A stretch of DNA of 64,000 nucleotides, from assembly GCA_013823725.1 (NCBI GenBank), contig PNMQ01000004.1:245156-309155 (forward strand). The letters run 5' to 3'. The DNA comes from Candidatus Pelagibacter sp. Lineage in GTDB: Bacteria; Pseudomonadota; Alphaproteobacteria; Paracaedibacterales; CAIOTO01. A model generated the notes under the pieces. The model was given only the letters and a program-made list of their open reading frames with translations. It ran no database searches and was not told the origin of the DNA. A program made the translations under genes and the position numbers. Of this stretch, positions 45,354 to 53,059 are shown in pieces; position 1 is the first letter of the stretch; each line of letters starts with the position of its first letter.

Positions 45354-46433
45354 CTATTCTTCGTCAGTGGTTGCAGCATCTTCGTTGTCTACACCTTCAT
45401 CTTGTGAATCTTCGTTATTAGTATCTTTCTTCTTTTTTTGTGGTGCCGCAAATTGACCAAAGCTCTCGTTAAGAATATCCTCTACAAGCTTAGAACTATC
45501 TTGAGGCATGTTTTTAGATTGGATGGGTTGGTCCTCAAAATCTTCGTTCGATGTTGAAGAAGAGTTGTTGCCTAAATTATCTGCAAAAGATTTATCACGT
45601 TTACTTTTTGATACTTTTTTTTGCTTAGGTTTCTGTGATGTATCATCCATAAAGCTGTCTTCATTACTTGAATTTGGAAAATAATCCTCTTCGTTTGTTG
45701 AAGGCAATGTCTTCTTGGTCCCCTTTTTATTTTTTTGTTTTACACCGTTATCTTTAGCGGGATCTTCAAATCCAAATAAATCGTCATTGACAAGTTGTGC
45801 TTTATCGTTATTCTTGGATGATTTTTTTTCATTTTTTAGAGGTTTTTTGGCTTCTAGTTTTTTTTTACCTTTGGTTTCACCATCAGCTTTAACATTAAGT
45901 GGCTCATTTTTTGATTCTTCTGTAGTTGAAGAAGTCTTCCCATCGTTGCTAGTTGCCTTTTCTTTTTTTGGCGTAGATTCAGTTGTGCTGTTACCTGAAG
46001 ATGTTAAGAATTTGCTTAGTAAATTTTCCAAACTCATTGAAGAAATGGTTTGAAATACACTCTGTCCAGGTTTTATATTTTCGGCACTTCCTCCTGGAAC
46101 AATAGAGACATATTTGCCACCTAATAGTCCTTCGCTTGATATTTCTAAAGTAGAATCTGTTGGGATTTTTAAATCATTACGAATAGAAATAGAGAGTTTT
46201 GCTTGAAAATTTTTTACATCAACGTCAATAGCACTTACAGTGCCAACTTTTACGCCACTCAATTTTACATCATTGCCAATGTTAATACCGTCAATTTTCT
46301 GGAAATTAGCATGAAGTGTGTATTGATTCCCCGAAACAGTATGTTGACTAGTGTAAACATAAAAAATGAATAGGCCTGCTATTGTTAATACTAACAAACC
46401 TAATAAAGTTTCGAATGTGTTATTTTTTGACAT
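45354..46433 (-). CDS. mlaD: MCE-domain lipid transport protein (MlaD family) with a long hydrophilic tail
   Basis: 359 residues. N-terminal membrane anchor at about 8-28, then one MCE domain (about 38-120: VKLSGVKVGTVSAIDVD, ISSEGLLGGKYVSIVPGG) and the short hydrophobic helix that follows in MlaD (SLENLLSKFL). MlaD forms a hexamer on the MlaFE ABC transporter that moves phospholipids between the membranes. The last about 200 residues are unusual: low-complexity Lys, Ser, Asp, Glu and Asn, ending very acidic. mlaE and mlaF are not in the window. Confidence 0.88.
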   Translation of the reverse strand: MSKNNTFETLLGLLVLTIAGLFIFYVYTSQHTVSGNQYTLHANFQKIDGINIGNDVKLSGVKVGTVSAIDVDVKNFQAKLSISIRNDLKIPTDSTLEISSEGLLGGKYVSIVPGGSAENIKPGQSVFQTISSMSLENLLSKFLTSSGNSTTESTPKKEKATSNDGKTSSTTEESKNEPLNVKADGETKGKKKLEAKKPLKNEKKSSKNNDKAQLVNDDLFGFEDPAKDNGVKQKNKKGTKKTLPSTNEEDYFPNSSNEDSFMDDTSQKPKQKKVSKSKRDKSFADNLGNNSSSTSNEDFEDQPIQSKNMPQDSSKLVEDILNESFGQFAAPQKKKKDTNNEDSQDEGVDNEDAATTDEE

Positions 46434-46596
46434 TGTTATAATCTCTTATCTGTATATGAATAGATATAAAAAGTAAACTTTTTTGACTGTTATTTTTTAA
46501 ACTGTAAAAAATATAATCTTAAACTTTTTTTAATATTATACTATTTTACGATGTCATTTTGCATGATAAAAATTAAAAATCAGTTAAACAAAAAAA

Positions 46597-48609
46597 CTAA
46601 TCGAATTTTTCAAAAAGCGAATCAAGCTCTTTAATGACTTCATTGTTTTCATCATGAGGCGTTTCTGGGGTAGTTGTTTTCTTTAAGGAATTATCGCCAA
46701 AAAAGGAAGGTCCTTGCATAATGGCATTTGCTACGCGCGTTGGCATGTTGCCACCCGTTGAACGTTTATGCATATTGCTATAATTGTCGTTTCCAACCCA
46801 AATGCCGCCCACAAAATTCAAAAAACCTGTAGATCCTGGTTTGTTTTCCCTATAGAAGATGAACCAGGCATCTTTATCTCCGTTGCTTCCTGTTTTTCCT
46901 GCAACAGTATCGTCAATATTGGCAGCTCGACCTGAACCTTGGGAAACCACATTTCTTAGTAGTTCTCTCATGTATTCTACATCTTTAGGCTGAACAACCA
47001 GAGTGCTTTGAATATGTTGATGTTGATAAATAATATTACCTTCTTTATCTCTTATTTCTGCGATGCCGTATGGTACAGATCTATAGCCATCATTTACAAA
47101 TGTTGCATGCGCGCTTGTAAGATCGAGTAAGGTTGTTTCACTCGTCCCCAACGCCATACTTAATCCATGTCTTTGGCAATTTAAAATCCCTAGACGTTCT
47201 GCCGTATCTGCAATAACTTCTGATGTTAACTGCTCTGCAATTCTAACGCTAACGGGATTGACAGATCGTCTAAATGCTTCTTTTAATGTTATTTCGCCTT
47301 GAGGAATATATTTATAAAGAGAAGGTGTCCAGTCACCAATAGTGATAGGAGAATCATCCATCATAGTATCTGGTGTCATTCCTGCTTCCATGGCAGCTAA
47401 GTACACAAATGTTTTAAAGGTTGACCCTGGTTGTCTTAAGGCTTGCGTTACGCGATTGAATTGATTTTCGTTATAATTACGCCCTCCAACCATCGCTTTT
47501 ACTGCGCCTTCTGGAGCCATGGCCACAAAGGAAATTTGACTTGCTTTAAGCTTTTTTCCTAGTGTTTCATTGAAATGCTGGGCTACTTTTTCTGCATGAG
47601 ATTGTAGATCTGGATCAAGTGTTGTAATCACTACTAAATCTTGGGATATGGGACCAATAAGATCTGGAATTTGTTCATAAACCCAGTCTGCAAAATATCG
47701 TCCACTTTTTGCTTGTTCTTTTTTAAGATTTTTGAGCTGCTCTTCACCTTGTGCTACATATGATTTATAGTCTTTTATGATGCCTGCTTCTTCCATTAAT
47801 TTTAGGACATCAGATGCGCGTTTTAGAGCTTCTTTGGGTCTATGAGCAGGTGAGTAGCGTGTTGGTGCTTTTAGAAGACCAGCTATGACGGCTGCTTCAA
47901 AGATATTTAAATTACGAGCGGATTTTTTAAAAAAAATACGAGCTGCTGCATCAACACCATAAATGGTTCCTCCAAAACACACACGATTCAGGTACATGGT
48001 TAAAATTTGGTCTTTTGTAAAATGCCATTCCAGCCATATTGAAATGACAACTTCTTGAATTTTTCGTTTCATAGAACGATCATCCATATGAAATTTACCA
48101 TGGCTTTGTAAAATATTTTTAGCAAGCTGTTGCGTTAGGGTGGATCCACCTTGGACAATTTTTCCTGCACGATAATTAGCAATTGCTGCGCGAACTAAGC
48201 CAATAATGTCGATTCCAAAATGAGAGAAAAAACGCCTGTCTTCAACAGTTATTAATGCTTTAATAACATGTTCTGGAAGATCTTTAACCCATAACATATC
48301 TTCATATACATCACCATAAGTACCCAGAATAATTCCGTTTTGTGTTTGAATGGTAATGGACGGTTTACGGCTGTTAACAGCTAAATTATTTAGGTTTGGC
48401 AAATCTTTGGAGTGCCATAAAATAATTCCTCCAACTGAAACGACGCCCATAAACATAAAGCTTAAGAAAAGTTTGTAAAAAATCTTATTAAACAAAAAGT
48501 TTAATAAGCGGTTCTTTTTTGCTTTTTCTTTAATTTTTTTTTGTTTCGGCTCTGCAGTTTTGAGTGTCTTTTTTTTGGGGTTATCGTGTGGATCAGTAAA
48601 TAATTTCAT
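46597..48609 (-). CDS. Class A penicillin-binding protein (PBP1A family)
   Basis: 670 residues, inner-membrane bifunctional peptidoglycan synthase. Basic N-terminal tail, membrane helix at about 45-65. Transglycosylase domain has VEDRRFFSHFGID and GGSTLTQQLAKN with the catalytic glutamate in VEDRRF. Transpeptidase has SxxK in PGSTFKTF, SxN in RRSVNPVS and KTG in GKTGSNGDKDAWF. Shorter than E. coli PBP1A. It follows tonB by about ten bases; peptidoglycan synthesis is therefore retained in this organism. Confidence 0.93.
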   Translation of the reverse strand: MKLFTDPHDNPKKKTLKTAEPKQKKIKEKAKKNRLLNFLFNKIFYKLFLSFMFMGVVSVGGIILWHSKDLPNLNNLAVNSRKPSITIQTQNGIILGTYGDVYEDMLWVKDLPEHVIKALITVEDRRFFSHFGIDIIGLVRAAIANYRAGKIVQGGSTLTQQLAKNILQSHGKFHMDDRSMKRKIQEVVISIWLEWHFTKDQILTMYLNRVCFGGTIYGVDAAARIFFKKSARNLNIFEAAVIAGLLKAPTRYSPAHRPKEALKRASDVLKLMEEAGIIKDYKSYVAQGEEQLKNLKKEQAKSGRYFADWVYEQIPDLIGPISQDLVVITTLDPDLQSHAEKVAQHFNETLGKKLKASQISFVAMAPEGAVKAMVGGRNYNENQFNRVTQALRQPGSTFKTFVYLAAMEAGMTPDTMMDDSPITIGDWTPSLYKYIPQGEITLKEAFRRSVNPVSVRIAEQLTSEVIADTAERLGILNCQRHGLSMALGTSETTLLDLTSAHATFVNDGYRSVPYGIAEIRDKEGNIIYQHQHIQSTLVVQPKDVEYMRELLRNVVSQGSGRAANIDDTVAGKTGSNGDKDAWFIFYRENKPGSTGFLNFVGGIWVGNDNYSNMHKRSTGGNMPTRVANAIMQGPSFFGDNSLKKTTTPETPHDENNEVIKELDSLFEKFD

Positions 48610-48619
48610 GGGTCAGATC

Positions 48620-49249
48620 TCAATAATAATCAGATAGTTTAAAGTCTATGGGGACAACTGTTTCAATGTTGGAAGATTGTGGGTTGTTAAATTTCCAATG
48701 TTTTAGTGAATTTTGAATTTCTTGCATAAATATAGGAGAGCATTCTGTTGATGATGAAAGAGGTCGGATTTTTTGGATATGTCCATTTCTATCAATAAGA
48801 ATTTTTACTAAACATTTTGCCTCTATACCATTTTTTTCAGCCTCCTCAGGATATGGAGGTTGCTGATTACTTTGTGATGCAGATAGGCTTGATATATCTA
48901 CGACCATGATTTTTTCTGGTTCAACAGGAAGGTGTTGTCTATGCGAAGCTATAGCAGATTCTTTATGAGGTATAGTTTGCTTTTTTGACAGAGCTAAACC
49001 TTGCTTTTTTAATTCTCTGGTCATCGTTTTGGGGTAACCCATTTGTTTTTTTTGAACCAAAGATCCTAGGTTCTGAGATGTTAAAAAAGAAACGTTGAAT
49101 GTTGTGATGTTACCTAGAGGTAAAGATTTAATTTTTGTATTTTGAAAAATTTGAGGTAGTAATAATGCTGCGCCAAAAATGAAGGCGTGAGCAAACATAG
49201 ACAATACAAAAAAAAGAAATGAAGATCGACGCACAAATTGTATTATCAT
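48620..49249 (-). CDS. TonB-family energy transducer
   Basis: 209 residues. N-terminal membrane helix at about 10-35, a short linker with Lys/Gln and proline, then the TonB C-terminal domain: PPYPEEAEKNGIEAKCLVKI, LIDRNGHIQKI, LKHWKF. TonB proteins couple the proton-motive force of ExbBD to outer-membrane receptors. exbB and exbD are not nearby. TolA is an alternative but the PYPEEA motif favours TonB. Confidence 0.85.
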   Translation of the reverse strand: MIIQFVRRSSFLFFVLSMFAHAFIFGAALLLPQIFQNTKIKSLPLGNITTFNVSFLTSQNLGSLVQKKQMGYPKTMTRELKKQGLALSKKQTIPHKESAIASHRQHLPVEPEKIMVVDISSLSASQSNQQPPYPEEAEKNGIEAKCLVKILIDRNGHIQKIRPLSSSTECSPIFMQEIQNSLKHWKFNNPQSSNIETVVPIDFKLSDYY

Positions 49250-49251
49250 AG

Positions 49252-49779
49252 TTATGGTTTATATTCAAAAAATGTGTAAGACAAAGTAACAACTTTTATA
49301 TCTTTAGTTGAAGAGTCTTTTAGTATATCAGAACTGATTGTAAAAAGCACGGGCATATCCATTTTTTGATGAGGATTCAATTTTTGTTGTTCAAAACAAA
49401 AACACTGGATTTTTCCAAAATAAATGCCCATCTTGTCTGGGCTTACATTGTAAGTAGCCATTCCAATAATGGGATAATCTGCTTTGTTTTGTGCTGAATA
49501 ATAAACTAACATTGGTTCGCCAATTTTAACTTTGACTTCATTTTGTTTGGGTTCAAATTCCCAAGGTAGATTTCTATTGATAGATGCTGTGAATTTTACA
49601 CGGACCCAATGGTCTTCTTTTAATTTTTCAGATTTCAATAGCCCTATTTGAGGAGTTCCTCCAAATCCTGTTTTTTGACAAATCAAACGGTACAGAGGAA
49701 CAGCAGCAAAAGATAGGCCAAGCATGCCAATAACAAGGCTGATTAAAAAATACGCAAGATGGTCATGATTGTTTTTCAT
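49252..49779 (-). CDS. ctaG: Cytochrome c oxidase assembly protein CtaG/Cox11
   Basis: 175 residues. N-terminal membrane helix then the periplasmic Cox11 domain that delivers copper to the CuB site. The copper-binding CFCF motif is present in GKIQCFCFEQQ, and LYRLICQKTGFGGTPQ and VSPDKMGIYFGK are family signatures. The gene ends two bases before tonB. The structural oxidase genes (ctaC, ctaD, ctaE) are not in the window. Confidence 0.95.
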   Translation of the reverse strand: MKNNHDHLAYFLISLVIGMLGLSFAAVPLYRLICQKTGFGGTPQIGLLKSEKLKEDHWVRVKFTASINRNLPWEFEPKQNEVKVKIGEPMLVYYSAQNKADYPIIGMATYNVSPDKMGIYFGKIQCFCFEQQKLNPHQKMDMPVLFTISSDILKDSSTKDIKVVTLSYTFFEYKP

Positions 49780-49797
49780 ATTGATTTTATTGAGAAA

Positions 49798-49974
49798 TTA
49801 ACTTTTGGAGAGCAGTTTTCTTTTTTGTTCAATAAGGTGCTGTTTTTTTAATGCAGTACTCCAGGAACTTTCTTTGGTCCTAATAAAAGAAACAATAAAG
49901 AAAATCGTTATAAGGCTTATCAAAATAAAAAGAAGAGCTCGATTTTTTGTTTTAAGTGAAGGGTCATAAGACAT
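49798..49974 (-). CDS. Small CoxF-like single-span membrane protein
   Basis: 58 residues reading MSYDPSLKTKNRALLFILIS and ending KRKLLSKS. One membrane helix at about 13-31, preceded by KxKNR. A gene of this size and layout (CoxF) commonly sits directly before ctaG in alphaproteobacteria, and it lies 18 bases upstream of ctaG here. Probably an assembly helper of cytochrome oxidase. Sequence similarity is weak because the protein is short; the context makes the call. Confidence 0.65.
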   Translation of the reverse strand: MSYDPSLKTKNRALLFILISLITIFFIVSFIRTKESSWSTALKKQHLIEQKRKLLSKS

Positions 49975-50012
49975 AAACTTTTTTCCTAAAAAATACGGGA
50001 TATCTATTCATC

Positions 50013-50960
50013 CTAAAAAAATTGTAAGGTATCTAGGACCTTTTTTAAAGTGATCATATCAGACCAGGCATGTTTTTTTTGTCCGGGTGATCGAATAAGA
50101 TATGAGGGATGATATGTTGGGATGATAATGGGATTTCCTTGATTTGTATATTCAAGAACTTTTGTAAGGGTATTTTGTTCCTTGATATCCAAGTATTCAG
50201 AATTTATTTCTAAAGTATCAAGATTGCAGAATATTATTTTTCCCCTCATGGAAACGATACCCGATTTGACAGTGCATAAACCTGACGTAGCTGTTCCACC
50301 TAAAGTAACAATAACTTTGGGTTTAATGATCTGAAGCAATCGATGAATGAAAGGTTTAAAAAAATTAATCTCAATGGAAGTGGGAATACGATTTCCTGGT
50401 GGACGCCATGGAACGGTGTTGGTGATAAAAATTTTCTCACGGTTTATATTAACGCTATCAAGAACAGCCGTCAATAATTTTCCAGCCTTTCCAACAAATG
50501 GTTTGCCTTCTAAATCTTCTTCTTCGCCAGGGGCTTCTCCAATAAAGACAATAGGGCTGTTTAGATCTCCGTGTCCTACAACAGGTTGGGTTGCCGTTAA
50601 GCATAATGGTAATTTATTGTGAGCAAGCAAAGTTTGTTGTAACTCAGAGATAGAACTGCATTGTTTAATATCTTTTTTGAACTCTTCTAATAATAAAGCA
50701 ATCGGATTTGATGCTGTAGTGGATGGTTGTATTTTTTGTGAAACGCCATTTTGTGGTCTAAATGTTGGTGTCTTTTGTTCTGTTAATTGTGGAGAAAAAG
50801 CAGGAGTAGGTTTTTTTGAATCTATCTGAAATGAGTTCTGTATTTGAAAACGATTGCGCGGTTGATTATCAAAATGTTCAGAAATCCCATAACTATGCAA
50901 AGTATGAAGGTCGCTTTGTGTTAACGGTTGATTTTGAGGGATAACAATGTTTTTGGTCAT
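50013..50960 (-). CDS. Uracil-DNA glycosylase, family 4 type
   Basis: About 315 residues from the ATG at 50960; an in-frame TTG at 50966 adds two. Removes uracil from DNA in base excision repair. The C-terminal two-thirds carry the family motifs GEAPGEEEDLEGKPFVGKAG, ITNTVPWRPPGNR, LGGTATSGL and IPTYHPSYLIR. The N-terminal about 100 residues are a proline/glutamine-rich extension without a known domain. The full four-cysteine FeS set is not obvious (CSSIS and LCLTAT only), which is common in alphaproteobacterial members. Confidence 0.88.
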   Translation of the reverse strand: MTKNIVIPQNQPLTQSDLHTLHSYGISEHFDNQPRNRFQIQNSFQIDSKKPTPAFSPQLTEQKTPTFRPQNGVSQKIQPSTTASNPIALLLEEFKKDIKQCSSISELQQTLLAHNKLPLCLTATQPVVGHGDLNSPIVFIGEAPGEEEDLEGKPFVGKAGKLLTAVLDSVNINREKIFITNTVPWRPPGNRIPTSIEINFFKPFIHRLLQIIKPKVIVTLGGTATSGLCTVKSGIVSMRGKIIFCNLDTLEINSEYLDIKEQNTLTKVLEYTNQGNPIIIPTYHPSYLIRSPGQKKHAWSDMITLKKVLDTLQFF

Positions 50961-50991
50961 GCTCAATTAAAAATGAAAAAATGCATTAATA

Positions 50992-52158
50992 TTAATCTGT
51001 ATTTAAAAAGTATCCTAAAACACTGTTTAAAAGCAATCTTCCTGAATCAGTGAGCATTAATCTATCATCTGTTTCGATGGCATAGTTTTCTTTGATTAGG
51101 TGGTTATAGCGACTATGTTCCTGTTCATTTAAAGGGCGAATCAGCTGACTTTTTAAAATTCCTTTTTTAAGTCTAAGACCAACCATGATTTGCTCTTCAA
51201 ACATTTCTACAGGTGTTAATGCAATGTTTGATGCATCGGCATGGCTATTGGCTTGTATGCTATTTTTCCATGTCAATGGTGCTTTGTATTGGTGAATGGC
51301 GTGATAAGATTGTAAAGAAGAGGGATAGTCTGTCCCCATTAATAGTCTGCTGTGTGCTCCTGGTCCAACACCAAGGTAGGGTTGGTAATTCCAATAGGTT
51401 AGATTGTGAATAGATTCAAATCCAGAAACAGCATAGTTTGAAATTTCATAAGAACGAAGACCTTGTGCTGATGTCATTTGGTCTGTTAGTTCATAAAAAT
51501 CATAAGCTAGTTGATCATGAGGAATTTTTAAATCTCCTCGTTTATAAAGATTTTCAAATAAAGTGCCAGGTTCAATGGTCAGTTGATACAAAGAAAGGTG
51601 TGTAGGTTTATATTGTAAAATAGAAGAAAGTTCTTGTGCCCATTCATCTAGTGTTTGATGAGGTCTTGCATAGATAAGGTCTGCCGACACTCTATCAAAA
51701 ATTCTCAACCCACATTCATAAGCTTTAATACCTTCTTGGTAGGAATGTTTGCGTCCTAAAGTTTTTAAATCTTTATCGTTTAAAGCCTGTAGTCCAACAG
51801 ACAGGCGGTTAACACCAGCATTTTTATAATCTTGAAAACGAGACGCTTCAGAAGAAGATGGGTTGGCTTCTAAAGTAATTTCACAGTCTTCGGTTATTGT
51901 CCAAAGTTTTTGTATAGTATTGATAATAGTGTCAACACTTGATCCGGACATTAAAGAGGGTGTGCCTCCGCCAAAAAAGATGCTTTTGATACCTTGGTAA
52001 TTCAGTATATTTTTATAGCGATTAAGTTCGTGAACTATTCCATCAACCCAATTTTGTTCAGATATAGACTTTAAAACGTGGCTGTTGAAATCGCAGTACG
52101 GGCATTTTGACTCACAAAAAGGCCAATGAATGTAAATAGAGAGAAGATTATTTTTCAT
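50992..52158 (-). CDS. hemW: Radical SAM heme chaperone HemW
   Basis: 388 residues. Radical SAM cluster motif CESKCPYCDFNSH (CxxxCxxC), then FFGGGTPSLM and ANPSS, RLSVGLQALND, DLIYARPHQT and the C-terminal HemW domain with YWNYQPYLGVGPGAHS. Once annotated as oxygen-independent coproporphyrinogen oxidase; HemW delivers heme. No ribosome site is seen before the ATG. It is the last gene on the left of the putative origin and points away from it. Confidence 0.94.
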   Translation of the reverse strand: MKNNLLSIYIHWPFCESKCPYCDFNSHVLKSISEQNWVDGIVHELNRYKNILNYQGIKSIFFGGGTPSLMSGSSVDTIINTIQKLWTITEDCEITLEANPSSSEASRFQDYKNAGVNRLSVGLQALNDKDLKTLGRKHSYQEGIKAYECGLRIFDRVSADLIYARPHQTLDEWAQELSSILQYKPTHLSLYQLTIEPGTLFENLYKRGDLKIPHDQLAYDFYELTDQMTSAQGLRSYEISNYAVSGFESIHNLTYWNYQPYLGVGPGAHSRLLMGTDYPSSLQSYHAIHQYKAPLTWKNSIQANSHADASNIALTPVEMFEEQIMVGLRLKKGILKSQLIRPLNEQEHSRYNHLIKENYAIETDDRLMLTDSGRLLLNSVLGYFLNTD

Positions 52159-52239
52159 TATGGAGGAAAATTTTTTATATATTTTCTATTTATACCTTAT
52201 TTTTTATCAAGATTAAAGGTGGAATAAAATTCAATTTGG

Positions 52240-52490
52240 AAAAAGTTTTCCACATTTTATTATAATTTTTATATAAAATTTAATAAATTGCATATATATT
52301 TAATCGTCAGAATTTCGTAATCCTAATAAGTTTAAAACCCTCAGCTTTTAAAAGGTTTTCTTACTCTTTTTGAAATGCGCCTATTTTTTAAGCAAACCGT
52401 TCTGAAGCTATATTTTCTGGGATTGTTAATACATTATTAATATATTATCCACATAGTTTTCCACATTTTTTGTGGAAAACTATTATGTGA
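52240..52490 (+). repeat. Origin-region module, copy 1
   Basis: First of two diverged direct copies. It starts with AAAAGTTTTCCACATTTTAT and contains DnaA-box-like sites at 52246, 52445, 52457 and 52471. The segment ATGCGCCTATTTTTTAAGC is shared with copy 2 in changed form. The second copy is offset by exactly 471 bases without net insertion or deletion. Confidence 0.85.
52453..52483. repeat. Hairpin pairing two DnaA-like boxes
   Basis: A 13-bp perfect inverted repeat (52453-52465 with 52471-52483) and a five-T loop. Each arm is a TTTTCCACA box, so two boxes face each other. The same pair is present but without the symmetric centre in copy 2 (52916-52950). Confidence 0.8.
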
Positions 52491-52563
52491 TAAACGCATG
52501 CATATAAAAAGCTAAAAGATTAAAGTTTGTAATAGGATTACGTATAAACGAGTTTATCGATAC

Positions 52564-52602
52564 TTCTAATCTATGAGTTGATGCTTAACTCATAGATTAG
52601 AA
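52564..52602. repeat. 16-bp inverted repeat between the two origin modules
   Basis: Perfect arms 52564-52579 and 52587-52602 with a 7-base loop, centred between the two copies of the DnaA-box module. It is not followed by a T run, so a protein-binding or cruciform role in the origin is more likely than a terminator. Confidence 0.75.
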
Positions 52603-52710
52603 AAGGCTGATTGATGTGTAAAAGAAAGTTGAAAAGATATACCGTCATTTTCTTAACCAAAAAAACAAAGGATTCACAAATAAAAATTATTAAAAAAACA
52701 GAGAGATAGT

Positions 52711-52961
52711 AAAAAGTTTTCCACATTTTATTATAATTTATTGATAAAATTTAATTAATTATATGTCAAATAAATTAATAGTTTTGGGGAATGCTAATCA
52801 TAGCAAGAACCTTGAATTTTAAAGGGTTTTAAAGCTTCTTTTAAAATGCGCTTATTTTTTAGGCAAACCGATCAAAACGTATATTTTCTAAAGATATTAA
52901 TCGTTTATTAATAGTTTTTCCACATGGTTTTGCACAGAAATTGTGGAAAACTATTCCCATG
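52711..52961 (+). repeat. Origin-region module, copy 2
   Basis: Second diverged copy of the module at 52240-52490. Box positions 52717, 52916, 52928 and 52942 are each exactly 471 bases after those in copy 1. In this copy the perfect TTATCCACA has become TTTTCCACA and the middle box reads TTTTGCACA. Confidence 0.85.
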
Positions 52962-53059
52962 TTTTTTTAGAATCTTAACCTTTGTTTAATGTTTGGCATA
53001 AATATTTAACGCATTGTTAATGATTTAGTTTCACTTTTATAGTATGTCATTGAAATTTG

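Larger units (their letters stand above)
52159..53056. other. Putative chromosomal replication origin (oriC)
   Basis: About 900 gene-free bases between divergent genes. Eight 9-mers fit the relaxed DnaA-box consensus TTWTNCACA: 52246-52254, 52445-52453 (perfect TTATCCACA), 52457-52465, 52717-52725, 52916-52924 and 52928-52936 on the plus strand, and 52471-52479 and 52942-52950 on the minus strand. Seven of the eight have a partner exactly 471 bases away or form the partner set. Very AT-rich stretches lie between them, suitable for unwinding. Gene orientation flips here, and parS and parAB lie within 50 kb. No dnaA or hemE gene is adjacent. Confidence 0.75.
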
